Source of the DNA: Thermogemmatispora aurantia
Lineage (GTDB): Bacteria > Chloroflexota > Ktedonobacteria > Ktedonobacterales > Ktedonobacteraceae
Reading direction: 5' to 3'
NCBI RefSeq assembly: GCF_008974285.1
Contig: NZ_BKZV01000001.1
Location: forward strand, 357,319 to 421,318
DNA: 64,000 nt
The position numbers and the translations under genes are program-made. Under the pieces are notes generated by a model, which was given only the letters and a program-made list of their open reading frames with translations, did not search any database and was not told the DNA's origin. Each line of letters opens with the position of its first letter. Positions within the stretch are counted from its first letter, which is position 1. This document shows positions 8,174-17,016 of this stretch, piece after piece.

Positions 8174-9385
8174 TTGACTGAGCAATTCCGTGAGGTAGAC
8201 CTCTGTGTCACTGCTCCGCGCGGCTTCCGCGCAGGAGCTGTTGCCTGCGGTATCAAATCTGATGCGGCGATCAAAGACCTGGCGATCCTGGCCTCGGATG
8301 TCCCTTGTGTCGCCGCCGGTACCTTTACAACGAGCCGCACCCCCGCCGCCCCTGTGCTGCTCTGCCGGGAGTATCTGCGCGGTGGCAAGGCCCAGGCGGT
8401 GGTGGTCAACAGCGGCAATGCAAACTGCGCCACCGGCGAGCAGGGTCTGCGCAATGCGTATCGCATGTCCGAGCTGGCTGCCGCTCGCTTGGGTATCCCG
8501 AAGGAGCTGGTGCTCTGCTCTTCGACGGGTATCATTGGCCGGCAATTGCCTATGGAGAAGATTGAGCGGGGCATCACGGCCATTGAGCTGAGTAGCGACA
8601 GCGGCAACGATTTCGCCGAGGCCATTCTGACGACCGATACACGCCCCAAACGCATCGCTCTGGAATTCGAGATCGAGGGTCGCACGGTGCGCCTGGGTGG
8701 AGCAACCAAGGGAGCCGGGATGATCTACCCAAATATGGCGACCATGCTCTGCTATCTGACAACTGATGTCGCTGTCGAGCAAGCCTGGTTACAAGAAGAG
8801 CTGCGGGCCGCCGTGGCGAACTCGTTCAATATGATCTCTGTCGACGGCGATATGTCGACGAATGATACTTGTCTGCTCCTTGCCAATGGCTTGGCGGGTA
8901 ACACGCCGCTCAACGAGGCCCATCCCGAGGCTGGACACTTCCGCGAGGCGTTGCACCGTGTGACCACCTATCTGGCCCGTGAGATCGCCCGTGACGGAGA
9001 GGGCGCGACCAAGCTGATGACGGTCCACGTGCGCGGCGCGCGCGATCAAGCCGATGCGATTAAGGCAGCCCGCGCTATCACGCTTTCTCCTCTCTGGCAG
9101 TGCGCTCTGGCTGGGGGCGACCCTAACTGGGGGCGGATTGTCGCCGCTCTCGGCGCCAGCGGCTGTACGCTTGACCCCGATCGTTTCGATATTTTTATCG
9201 GTCCTGTCCAGGTGGTGCAGCAGGGCGGCGCTGCCCCTTACGATGAAGCGGCGGCCCGCTCCGTGATGGCCGCCAGCGAGGTAACCATTACGATTGACCT
9301 GCACCTGGGAGAGGCAGAGGCCACAGCCTGGGGCTGCGATCTGACCCACGGCTATATTGATGAGAATACACTCTATACGCGCTAA
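8174..9385 (+). CDS. argJ: Bifunctional glutamate N-acetyltransferase / amino-acid acetyltransferase ArgJ
   Basis: Transfers the acetyl group from N-acetylornithine to glutamate, closing the cyclic arginine pathway. Some members also use acetyl-CoA. The 403-residue protein shows the family signature GGATKGAGMIYPNMATML. The Ala-Thr bond at Thr190 is the autoprocessing site that yields alpha and beta chains, with that Thr as nucleophile. Other hallmarks are VVVNSGNANCATGEQG and CSSTGIIGRQLPM upstream, and GGDPNWGRIVAALG in the beta chain. The start is TTG 8174, set by GGAGGG about eight bases upstream. argD follows 79 bp downstream on the same strand, so they are probably co-transcribed. Whether it is mono- or bifunctional cannot be told here. 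Confidence 0.95.
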   Translation: MTEQFREVDLCVTAPRGFRAGAVACGIKSDAAIKDLAILASDVPCVAAGTFTTSRTPAAPVLLCREYLRGGKAQAVVVNSGNANCATGEQGLRNAYRMSELAAARLGIPKELVLCSSTGIIGRQLPMEKIERGITAIELSSDSGNDFAEAILTTDTRPKRIALEFEIEGRTVRLGGATKGAGMIYPNMATMLCYLTTDVAVEQAWLQEELRAAVANSFNMISVDGDMSTNDTCLLLANGLAGNTPLNEAHPEAGHFREALHRVTTYLAREIARDGEGATKLMTVHVRGARDQADAIKAARAITLSPLWQCALAGGDPNWGRIVAALGASGCTLDPDRFDIFIGPVQVVQQGGAAPYDEAAARSVMAASEVTITIDLHLGEAEATAWGCDLTHGYIDENTLYTR

Positions 9386-9424
9386 CTCGCCAGCGCATCC
9401 GCTCGCTCGCCAACCGCAACAGGT

Positions 9425-9452
9425 CCGCGGCAGAATAACCGCGGCAGAATAA
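9425..9452. repeat. Perfect tandem duplication of CCGCGGCAGAATAA
   Basis: Two back-to-back copies of a 14-mer (9425-9438, 9439-9452). The second runs straight into the argD ribosome site (AAGGAG, 9451-9456). Confidence 0.85.
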
Positions 9453-9464
9453 GGAGCTTGACCG

Positions 9465-10694
9465 ATGACGACACCTATGTTGAAACGTGACTGGATCGCA
9501 CTCGAGCAGAAATACTACCAGGCCACTTTCAAACGCCAGCCGGTGACCTTTATCCGTGGCCAGGGCATTCGCGTCTGGGATGCAGAGGGACGCGAGTATC
9601 TGGACTTTGTAGCTGGGATCGCGGTGAATGTCCTTGGGCACTGCCACCCTGCGGTGGTGCAGGCCGTCCAGGAGCAGGCAGCGCAACTGATCCACGTCTC
9701 TAACCTGTACTACAATACGCGTCAGATCGAGTTGGCCGAGCAGCTGGCTCTGCTCAGCGGCGGGATGCGCTCGTTCTTTAGCAACAGTGGCGCGGAGGCT
9801 AATGAGGGCGCTATCAAGCTGGCCCGGAAGTTTGGCCGCCTGCATCGCAACGGCGCCTATGAAATCATCAGCATGGAGCGCAGCTTTCACGGGCGCACGC
9901 TGGCCACAACGGCAGCCACCGGCCAAGCCCATTATCAGGAGACCTGGAAGCCCCTGCCAGACGGCTTTAAGCAGGTCCCGTTCAACGATCTCGATGCTCT
10001 CAAGGCAGCAACCAGCGAGAAGACGGTCGGGATCTTGCTGGAGTCGGTCCAGGGTGAGGGCGGGATCTGGCCAGCCACCAGGGAGTTTCTGCAGGGTGTG
10101 CGCCGCTGGTGCGACGAGCAGAATCTGGTGATGATCTGCGACGAGGTCCAGGCAGGCATGGGACGAACGGGCAAGTTCTTTGGTTTCGAGCACTACGGCG
10201 TGATGCCCGATATCATTACGCTGGCTAAGGGCCTGGCCGGTGGCGTGCCGATTGGCGCCATGCTGACCGGACGCCGTACTGATTTGTTCGTGCCCGGTGA
10301 CCACGGCTCGACGTTCGGGGGGAATCCCCTGGCCTGTGCTGCCGCTTTAGCCACACTAAAGACCATCCAGGAGGAGCGCCTGGTCGAGAATGCCGCGCGC
10401 ATGGGCGAGTACTGGCACGAGAAACTACAGGCCCTCTGCCAGAAGTACGATTTTATTGCGAATCCGCGCGGCATCGGCCTGATGCGCGCCGTGGAGGTCA
10501 AATATGATCTGGCGCCGGCGATCGTCGATCAGGCTCTCAAGCATGGTCTGCTGCTGAATAACCTGGGGAACGCCACTCTGCGTATGGTGCCACCACTCAT
10601 CTTAACACGAGCCGATATCGATGAGGCTGCCCAACGCCTCGATCGCGCCCTCGAGGATGTGTCTCTTCAGCGCGGAGTGGCCGCGCAGTCCTGA
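9465..10694 (+). CDS. argD: Acetylornithine aminotransferase ArgD
   Basis: A PLP-dependent class-III aminotransferase that converts N-acetylglutamate semialdehyde to N-acetylornithine. At 409 residues it is typical for ArgD. Motifs visible are FVAGIAVNVLGHCHP, FSNSGAEANEGAIKLAR (cofactor phosphate binding), the Asp226 motif ICDEVQAGMGRTGKFF, and LAKGLAGGVPIGA with Lys255 as the PLP Schiff-base lysine. GSTFGGNPLACAAALA follows. The ATG at 9465 has AAGGAG eight bases upstream. It sits directly after argJ, the enzyme of the next step, which supports an arginine role over other class-III aminotransferases. Confidence 0.93.
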   Translation: MTTPMLKRDWIALEQKYYQATFKRQPVTFIRGQGIRVWDAEGREYLDFVAGIAVNVLGHCHPAVVQAVQEQAAQLIHVSNLYYNTRQIELAEQLALLSGGMRSFFSNSGAEANEGAIKLARKFGRLHRNGAYEIISMERSFHGRTLATTAATGQAHYQETWKPLPDGFKQVPFNDLDALKAATSEKTVGILLESVQGEGGIWPATREFLQGVRRWCDEQNLVMICDEVQAGMGRTGKFFGFEHYGVMPDIITLAKGLAGGVPIGAMLTGRRTDLFVPGDHGSTFGGNPLACAAALATLKTIQEERLVENAARMGEYWHEKLQALCQKYDFIANPRGIGLMRAVEVKYDLAPAIVDQALKHGLLLNNLGNATLRMVPPLILTRADIDEAAQRLDRALEDVSLQRGVAAQS

Positions 10695-10806
10695 TTGTCC
10701 TGACCGCGTCTACTTTGCCCGCAGCCAGCAGCCTCACCGGCACACCAGCATGAAGCGCGCCGGCGGCTGTTGGCTGTTTGTACTCTCCTGAGAAGACCAG
10801 GAGCGC

Positions 10807-11739
10807 TCAAGTTGCAGGGACGGCGGCCAGATAGCCAACCACCTCGTAGCCGCGGCCCGGTCGCTCAGCGGTCGGCAGATCACTCAGCCACTCCCAGCGC
10901 CGTTCAGCCAGCACCGTAAAGGCCTGGTGCACCAGGTCAAAGAAGGCATAGGGCACCAGCGGTAACTCACGCCGTAGCGGCCCCCCTTGACTCACCTCAC
11001 CCTCTTTAAAGAGGAAGCCCCGCACGTCGCTGAGCAGGACGATCAGCCCACCCGGCTCGACTAGCTCGCGCAAGAGATGTAAATGGGCCGCCATGACCCG
11101 CAGGCGGAAGTGCTGGGCAGCCTCCTGATAGCGGCGATGACGCTCCTGCATTCCCAGATGGCGCGCGGCCCGCTGCTGCACGGTGTCGAGGAGATCAAGT
11201 AAGGGATAACTGAAGAGCTGGGAGAGCACCAGCGAGCTGATAGCCAGACCAAACGCCGCGCGCGGGAGGCCCTCAATCTGGGGCGGGTCGGGCACAGGAC
11301 AGTCATCCAAAACGGCAGCCAGACGGTCCCAGAGCGCTGAGGCCTCCCCCTGCTCCAAGAGACGCCAGGGGAGCAGGCGCAACCGCTCCTGCAGCAGGGC
11401 GCTGACGCCTCCAGTCAGGTCACAGGTCAGCAACTGCACCCGGGCTTGCAAGGAGGCAGCGGGCAGCTCAGCCCGCGCTTGCAGCAGAGCCGCTCGATCC
11501 AAGTCGACAAGGACCACCTCATCCGCCGCGCGCGCGAGCTTCTCCAGAGGGATCTCGGTGCAGGCTCCTGCCCCCAGTACGGCAATGCCTTGCGAAAGAG
11601 CCGGCGAGCGTCGTCCCAGAGCTTCCAGCATCAGGGTAGCACACTGCTCCAGATGCTGCGGTGCATGCTCTTGCAGCCAGCGACGGCGCGCCGGCCCCTG
11701 TGTTTGGGCATTATTGTAAGGTAGCGAATCGATACGCAC
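10807..11739 (-). CDS. Rossmann-fold, class-I-methyltransferase-like protein of unknown function
   Basis: A 310-residue protein with a likely SAM- or nucleotide-binding core. Residues about 51-66 (GIAVLGAGACTEIPLEKL) look like motif I of class-I methyltransferases, followed by EVVLVDLDRAALLQAR as the acidic end of strand 2. A later HLLRELVEPGGLIVLLSDV matches the post-motif region of the fold. The substrate is not recognisable, and the middle is rich in Leu and Arg. The start is GTG 11739 with no clear ribosome site, so the N-terminus is uncertain. It lies 65 bp downstream of the enoyl-CoA hydratase gene on the same strand and may share its transcript. Confidence 0.6.
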   Translation of the reverse strand: MRIDSLPYNNAQTQGPARRRWLQEHAPQHLEQCATLMLEALGRRSPALSQGIAVLGAGACTEIPLEKLARAADEVVLVDLDRAALLQARAELPAASLQARVQLLTCDLTGGVSALLQERLRLLPWRLLEQGEASALWDRLAAVLDDCPVPDPPQIEGLPRAAFGLAISSLVLSQLFSYPLLDLLDTVQQRAARHLGMQERHRRYQEAAQHFRLRVMAAHLHLLRELVEPGGLIVLLSDVRGFLFKEGEVSQGGPLRRELPLVPYAFFDLVHQAFTVLAERRWEWLSDLPTAERPGRGYEVVGYLAAVPAT

Positions 11740-11804
11740 AGCAGACCAACGAACGAGAAGACCTCACATGTACCCCCACAGCACACCCGGTACGGGCCGC
11801 GAGC

Positions 11805-12602
11805 CTACTGTCCGCTATAACGCGGCGGGCGCTTCTCGCGGAAGGCCGCCACGCCCTCACGATGATCAGCGGTCTCAATAGCAACCTCCTGCAGCTCGCC
11901 CTCCAGGCGCAGCACTGTCTCCAGATCACTATTCACCGCCGTATTGAGCAGCTGCTTGATTAGCCCATAGGCCCGAGTTGGCCCCTGCGCCAGCCGGCGG
12001 GCCAGGGCCCGCGTGGCCTCCTCGAACTCAGCATCGGGCACACAGCGATTGACCAGCCCGAGGCGCTCAGCTTCAGGCCCAGAGACCTCGTCGGCCAGCA
12101 TCGCCAGCTCCAGCGCCTTGCCAAGCCCAACCAGGCGTGTCAGGAAGAAGCCCCCCCCTGCATCAGGGATCAAGCCGATGCGCGCAAAGGCCTGCAGAAA
12201 GCGGGCATTTTCCGAGGCAATACGCAGATCACAAGCCAGCGCCAGACTACAAGAAGCCCCCGCCGCCACACCACGTACAGCGGCAATCACCGGCTTCTGC
12301 ATCTCGCGGATGCAGCGGATCACGCGATGATACTTCTGTAGATGCTCGCTCACGCGGCCCCGGCGCTCACCCGCGGCCCGCGCTTCAAAGGCACGCAGGT
12401 CCTGACCGGAGCCAAAAGCTCCTCCCGCACCAGTCAGTACGACACAGCGCACAGCGGCATCGGCGGCAGCCTCCTCCAGGACCTCAGCCAGTTCTTCGAG
12501 CATGCGATCATTGACAGCGTTGCGTACTTCAGGACGATTGAAGGCAACCGTCAGCACGCCCTCTGCCTGGTCGACAAGCAGATGTTGAAAGGACTTCTGC
12601 AT
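11805..12602 (-). CDS. Enoyl-CoA hydratase/isomerase (crotonase family, PaaG-like)
   Basis: A 265-residue crotonase-fold enzyme acting on enoyl-CoA thioesters. Oxyanion-hole segments are visible: CVVLTGAGGAFGSGQDLRAF and GVAAGASCSLALACDLRIAS. The active-site loop reads ARIGLIPDAGGGFFLTRLVG. An Asp where classic hydratases carry Glu resembles PaaG-type isomerases of phenylacetate degradation more than fatty-acid hydratases. That sub-family call is inferred. I chose ATG 12602 (MQKSFQHLLVDQ) because GGAAGGAG lies upstream at good spacing; the ATG at 12713 would add 37 non-conserved residues. It lies just downstream of holB. Confidence 0.88.
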   Translation of the reverse strand: MQKSFQHLLVDQAEGVLTVAFNRPEVRNAVNDRMLEELAEVLEEAAADAAVRCVVLTGAGGAFGSGQDLRAFEARAAGERRGRVSEHLQKYHRVIRCIREMQKPVIAAVRGVAAGASCSLALACDLRIASENARFLQAFARIGLIPDAGGGFFLTRLVGLGKALELAMLADEVSGPEAERLGLVNRCVPDAEFEEATRALARRLAQGPTRAYGLIKQLLNTAVNSDLETVLRLEGELQEVAIETADHREGVAAFREKRPPRYSGQ

Positions 12603-12713
12603 GGCTTTCTTTGCTCCTTCCCTCAACAAGGGGCACAGGCCTCGTTGCCGATTACGGTCATCAGTCAGCTTGCACAGGCTCGCAGAGCACGCGAATTGAG
12701 GTAGGTGCGGCAC

Positions 12714-13751
12714 TCAGACACGACTCAGCAAGGGGAGATCGAGCATAAGCACCTCCAGCGCGGCCCGCGGATTTACATTCTGGTCGAGCGCCTCTAGAGT
12801 CCGCAAGATTGCATAAATCATGTGACGTGCGCCAGCAGCACCGAGCAGAGCAGTCTGCCTTTGGAGCAGCTCACGCATATCAACATTGACAATCAGATCC
12901 TGTCCCCCACTGGCCATCAGCAAGACATCGCGCCACCAGAGCAGCCACAACTCCAACAGCTGGCGCAGCCGCTCAGGCTCCCCACTCAGTCGCTGGGCGA
13001 CCGCAAAGCGCTCTGCCCGCCCCTGCCCGGGCAGGCGCGCCAGCAGTTCCAGCTGCTCACGCCGCTCCACGAGCAGCTGCTCATCTTCCACAGCCCGTAC
13101 GGCCCAGCCCATACGCCCTGAAGCCAGGGCAGCAATCAGCTCAGCCTCCGCCGGCTCGACCTCCCAGTAGTTTTCCAGAGCCTGACGGATCTGAGCAGTG
13201 CTCAACAGGTGGAGCGGGATATGCTGCACACGCGAAAGGATAGTCGGCAGGAGCAAGCCCCGCTCAGGAGCGGTCAGCAACAAGACTACCCCTGGCTCCG
13301 GCTCTTCCAATGTCTTCAGCAGGCAGTTGGCCGCCTGGGAATTCATCTCATGTGCACCCAAAATCAGGAAGATCTTATAGCGACCCTCCAGAGCGTGCCG
13401 GGCTGCCTCAGATTGCAGAGCCCGGATCTGATCAATGAGAATGAATTGCTTGTCGGGAGGACGAGCGACTACATGGACATCGGGATGATTGCCATGCAGC
13501 ACCTTCCGGCAGGCCAGACAACGCTGACAGGGATTGACCGGGGCCTGTCGCGGATCAGGGCCCCCCATGCACAGCAAGGCTTGGGCGAAGCGCTGTGCTA
13601 AGAGCGTCTTCCCAATCTGATCAGGGCCAGTAAACAGATAGGCATGGCGCACTTGCTGCGAGGCCAAGGCCCGTCGCAGGCGCTCCAGGGCATGCTCATG
13701 TCCAATGATCCCCCAACCGTGCGCGGCTGCCTCAAGAGCTGTCACAGTCAT
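12714..13751 (-). CDS. holB: DNA polymerase III subunit delta' (HolB)
   Basis: A subunit of the clamp-loader complex that opens and loads the sliding clamp. The 345-residue protein has the AAA+ clamp-loader layout: GIIGHEHALERLRRAL, Walker A-like TGPDQIGKTLLAQ, and the four-cysteine zinc module CQRCLACRKVLHGNHPD. It then has IDQIRALQSEAARHALEGRYKIFLI and NCLLKTLEEPEPGVVLLL (Walker B/SRC region), with a helical C-terminus. The substitution TGPDQIGKT for GxxGxGKT fits delta', which often binds ATP weakly. I prefer ATG 13751. A GATAAT box lies six bases upstream with no ribosome site, suggesting a leaderless mRNA. The enoyl-CoA hydratase gene follows. Confidence 0.88.
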   Translation of the reverse strand: MTVTALEAAAHGWGIIGHEHALERLRRALASQQVRHAYLFTGPDQIGKTLLAQRFAQALLCMGGPDPRQAPVNPCQRCLACRKVLHGNHPDVHVVARPPDKQFILIDQIRALQSEAARHALEGRYKIFLILGAHEMNSQAANCLLKTLEEPEPGVVLLLTAPERGLLLPTILSRVQHIPLHLLSTAQIRQALENYWEVEPAEAELIAALASGRMGWAVRAVEDEQLLVERREQLELLARLPGQGRAERFAVAQRLSGEPERLRQLLELWLLWWRDVLLMASGGQDLIVNVDMRELLQRQTALLGAAGARHMIYAILRTLEALDQNVNPRAALEVLMLDLPLLSRV

Positions 13752-13757
13752 GGTTTT

Positions 13758-13763
13758 ATTATC
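13758..13763 (-). promoter_or_regulatory. Candidate -10 box (GATAAT) for leaderless holB
   Basis: On the minus strand GATAAT is followed by AAAACC and then ATG 13751, so transcription would begin at or next to the start codon. TTGAGG upstream is a poor -35 at 15 bp. Confidence 0.4.
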
Positions 13764-14049
13764 GTAGCAGAAAGAGCGCCTCAAGGCAAGGCGGAACAGC
13801 CTTCACGCACTTCTGCGAGTGCTGCCTTGACCCATCCTGCTTCAGTTCGCCTGAGTGTGCTATACTGTATGCTGTACCGTTGTTTGTTGAGCTGAGGAAG
13901 GCCGTGAGAAAATTCGTCCAGTGACTGTCGCCTACCTCATAGCAGCGATGACAACCATATGCTATGCTGTATTCGAATTCGCAAGAGAGCAGTATGATAC
14001 ATGTGCGCATCCAGCACGATCTCCTGAAACACTAAGGTTGATGTAACCA

Positions 14050-14904
14050 ATGGATACCTCTATCCGTCTCTACACTACGAACGGTGGCTGGCGCTCTATC
14101 CTGGATGCCACTCGAGGGAATCAGCCAGAGATGGCCCTGCCTGAAGAGGAACAGGCCGCTCAGCTCGACTCACCCGGGGAAGATACGGATATGGCGGAGC
14201 CGGACGAGGAGGCTGAGACAAGCGCTCAGGCCCTCCCCCTCCAGGCAGCAACGACGAGCCAGGGCGAGGCCCGCAGCGTGGATGTGGCGGACTTCGAGGC
14301 GATCTTTCAACGCTATCAAACGCCAATTACGAATTTCATCTATCATATGATCGGGAACCGGGAACAGGCTTACGATCTGGCCCAGGACGTCTTTGTGAAA
14401 GCTTACCGCGCCTTGCTGGCCGGCACCGTGGTCCGCCCCGGCGCCCTCTCTTCCTGGCTCTATCATATCGCCGAAAATACGGCCATCGATGCGCTCCGCC
14501 GCCGCCGCCTGATTTCCTGGTTGCCTCTGTCGCTCTTTAACGACGACCGGGGCATCGGCGCCGGCGTACTCTCAGAGACCGGCAGTACAACGGGTGATGG
14601 TTTCTCCGGCAGCGAGGACGGCAGCGAGGGACGCCCAGGCGCCGCTACTATGCTCTATGAGCGGGGAAGCTATGATGGCGGTCGCTTCGAAAGCCGCGTC
14701 GCTGAGCACGAGCTGGTCGAGCGCGTGATGAGGCAACTGCCTCCAAAGTACGCCGTCTGCCTATGGCTCTATGAATATCATGGCTTCTCATGCGCAGAAA
14801 TAGCAGAAATGCTCAATATCAGTCCTTCAGCAGTAAAAATGCGGCTGATGCGCGCAAGAGAGCGCTTTATTAGCCTGTATCGACAAGAGGTGGGGGAAGA
14901 GTGA
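14050..14904 (+). CDS. ECF-type RNA polymerase sigma factor with long N-terminus and linker
   Basis: A 284-residue extracytoplasmic-function sigma factor. Region 2 covers about residues 82-150 (FEAIFQRYQTPITNFIYHMI, REQAYDLAQDVFVKAYRALL). Region 4 covers about 222-276 (RQLPPKYAVCLWLYEYHGFS, CAEIAEMLNISPSAVKMRLM). It is longer than the usual 180-200 residues, with an acidic 80-residue N-terminal extension and a 60-residue Gly/Ser-rich linker (about 160-220). Its stop overlaps the GTG of the zinc-finger anti-sigma gene by four bases, which points to translational coupling and a cognate pair. The ALRRRRLISWLPL segment is nearly repeated in the sigma factor at 25045, so the two are paralogues. 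Confidence 0.9.
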   Translation: MDTSIRLYTTNGGWRSILDATRGNQPEMALPEEEQAAQLDSPGEDTDMAEPDEEAETSAQALPLQAATTSQGEARSVDVADFEAIFQRYQTPITNFIYHMIGNREQAYDLAQDVFVKAYRALLAGTVVRPGALSSWLYHIAENTAIDALRRRRLISWLPLSLFNDDRGIGAGVLSETGSTTGDGFSGSEDGSEGRPGAATMLYERGSYDGGRFESRVAEHELVERVMRQLPPKYAVCLWLYEYHGFSCAEIAEMLNISPSAVKMRLMRARERFISLYRQEVGEE

Positions 14905-16808
14905 ATTGCACAGAGGCGCGGGGTCTTCTCGCGGTCTATCGCGATTTGAAAGAAGCTGAGGCCCAGCCAGCGCTTCAAAATGAAGAGACGCGGGCCACCA
15001 TACAGGAGCTGGAGCAGCATCTGGAATCCTGTCCAGACTGCCGGCAGACGCAGGCCGACTTCACGCTGGTCGGTGCCCGTCTGCAGCGCCTGCCTGCCAT
15101 CGAGCCGCCCCCTGAGATGCGCGAGCGGCTGATGCGGGCCTTGGCCGCTGAGCATGCACGTTTTCTGAGGCGTGGCCTGCCTGGTACGCCGCCCCCTCCC
15201 GATTTCCTGAAACCCTATATGCAGGAGCAACTAGAGCAGGAGGCGGGACGCGATCCGTTGGCAACGCTCTCAACGGCCAAAACTGGCCCACTGCCGGTTA
15301 TCCAGACACCGCCGCGAGTGCAGCGGCGCCCGCGCATGCCTCAGCTAGCTGCTCTGGCCGTGGCCGCTACCTTCTTACTGGCTCTACTCACCGGCGGTCT
15401 GACCTCTGTGCTGCTGTTAGCTCAGCATTCTTCTGGCTCGATCCCCCCACCGGCTGCCATCAATCATCCCACGAATGTGGTGATGATGCGCTACGCTACC
15501 GCTACCATCTACCATAATATCGTCAGCGCTGCCGCCGATGACAACGCCGTCTACTATAGCGCTTTCGACGATAGCACGCCCGCTGGATGGATGCTTTTGC
15601 GCCTGGACCGCCAGACTCAGCTCAGTCAGCCGTTGCTGCCCAGCACCCAAAGCAGTCCGCTGATCATCCTGGGCAGCTCCCACAATCGTCTCGTCTGGCT
15701 CCAGTACGATCCGCCAGCCGCTGACACACCGGTCGTGCCTTCGGCCAAGAAGAATCAGCACAACAGCTTGCCACGCGATGCTGCGACGGAAGGACTGCGA
15801 TCCTGGAAGCTCTTCTACGCCGTGGTTGACCCGGCGACCGGCCCCGAGTCGCTGCACGCGCAGCAGCTCTTAAGCGGGGTCTTTAACCCTGCGCTGGCCG
15901 CGGGCATCGTGCACACCCCGGTACCAGGTATCTGGTTTCTGGAGAACGGCCTGCTGGTGGCCTCCCTTGACCAGCACGGGCTTTCCCACCTCTGGCTCTA
16001 TAGCCTGCAGGAGAACGGTCAGGTCGCCAGCCGTAGCGAGCTGGCTTCCGCCCCAGCTGGACACATCTATACCTCGCCGACAGCCACCGCTGATGGCAGT
16101 GACATCTTCTGGGCCGATGAGTGGCTCGATAGCGCCGGTCTCCTGCATAGCAATATCTGGACACGACAAGAGATCGAAGTAAGTGCTCCCACACGGGGTC
16201 GCTGGCTGCCGCACACGCAGCCACAGACCTGGCTCTTCCGGGCTGATGGCAGCTCGTTCCGCCCCGTGGTAGTAGGCCATACCTTCTTCATGCTGAATAC
16301 AAACGATGGGCTAGACGGCACCCCCGCCCTGGCCACACCGACACCAGCGGCCAGTCCCAGCCCGCAGCCGGCCTCGCAATCGACGACCTCAACGCTGTCG
16401 TTCAACTCCAGCGTCACGCCGATGGCCAACGCCAACATCTACCCGCCCTCGCTGGATTTCCTGATCAGTGGCTCGCTCTATATGCTCTCCCTAGGGCCGA
16501 CCTCGGATGGCACCTTTAGTCAGTTGAACACCATCAGCCATGTCTCGGCCTTGCAGGGCGGTGCCACCTTCGTCCTCTGGCAGGACGACAACAATACCTA
16601 TGGCATGTTCGACGTCGAGTCAAACTCATTTGTCCAGGTCGGGTCGGTGCTTAACGGCGCCGCATTTGTGGCCGTCAATGGCAACAGCGCTGTCTGGAGC
16701 GATGCCCCTAACCCATTAACCAGCCGCACATCGGCGCCTATAAGCCCACTGGCCACAATCCGCATGTTCAACTGGCCGCTCTCAGCCAGCGGCGGCGGCC
16801 ACGAGTGA
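14901..16808 (+). CDS. Membrane anti-sigma factor with N-terminal zinc finger and large outer domain
   Basis: A 635-residue protein likely to hold the preceding sigma factor inactive. The N-terminus carries the zf-HC2 pattern: Cys3 and HLESCPDC (His40, Cys44, Cys47). A single membrane segment lies at about 150-174 (LAALAVAATFLLALLTGG). The remaining 450 residues face outward and look like a beta-propeller-type repeat region (MLLRLDRQTQL, RLVWLQYDPP, GIWFLENGLLVASLD, HLWLYSL, FVLWQDDNNTYGMFD, SAVWSD), split by a Pro/Ser/Thr-rich linker at about 475-500. The outer domain may sense a cell-surface signal. GTG 14901 overlaps the sigma stop (GTGA). Confidence 0.85.
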   Translation: MNCTEARGLLAVYRDLKEAEAQPALQNEETRATIQELEQHLESCPDCRQTQADFTLVGARLQRLPAIEPPPEMRERLMRALAAEHARFLRRGLPGTPPPPDFLKPYMQEQLEQEAGRDPLATLSTAKTGPLPVIQTPPRVQRRPRMPQLAALAVAATFLLALLTGGLTSVLLLAQHSSGSIPPPAAINHPTNVVMMRYATATIYHNIVSAAADDNAVYYSAFDDSTPAGWMLLRLDRQTQLSQPLLPSTQSSPLIILGSSHNRLVWLQYDPPAADTPVVPSAKKNQHNSLPRDAATEGLRSWKLFYAVVDPATGPESLHAQQLLSGVFNPALAAGIVHTPVPGIWFLENGLLVASLDQHGLSHLWLYSLQENGQVASRSELASAPAGHIYTSPTATADGSDIFWADEWLDSAGLLHSNIWTRQEIEVSAPTRGRWLPHTQPQTWLFRADGSSFRPVVVGHTFFMLNTNDGLDGTPALATPTPAASPSPQPASQSTTSTLSFNSSVTPMANANIYPPSLDFLISGSLYMLSLGPTSDGTFSQLNTISHVSALQGGATFVLWQDDNNTYGMFDVESNSFVQVGSVLNGAAFVAVNGNSAVWSDAPNPLTSRTSAPISPLATIRMFNWPLSASGGGHE

Positions 16809-16968
16809 GCCAGTCTGAATCTGAGCAGAACGACAGGGCAGGAGGAGCTTCAAGACAAAGCCGGCCTACCGGGCGGTCAGAGCCTGAGCACACGAGTAGC
16901 CCTCAGCCCGCCTAGCCAGATCGACATTGATAACGAGCGGAAAGAGCCTGCAGAGACTCGCAGCAAGT

Positions 16969-17013
16969 GAGGGAGGTACCGTCTGTCTCCAATGAGACAG
17001 GGCCTCCCTCTTT
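16969..17013. terminator. Terminator between convergent genes
   Basis: Outer arms GAGGGAGG (16969-16976) and CCTCCCTC (17003-17010) and inner arms CTGTCTC and GAGACAG around loop CAAT, followed by TTT on the plus strand. It sits between the stops at 16808 (+) and 17017 (-) and would serve the plus-strand gene best. Confidence 0.75.
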
Positions 17014-17016
17014 GAC

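Noticed and set aside
9288..10304. 338-codon minus-strand open frame
   Set aside because: Antisense to argD, whose motifs are unambiguous. No ribosome site or family content.
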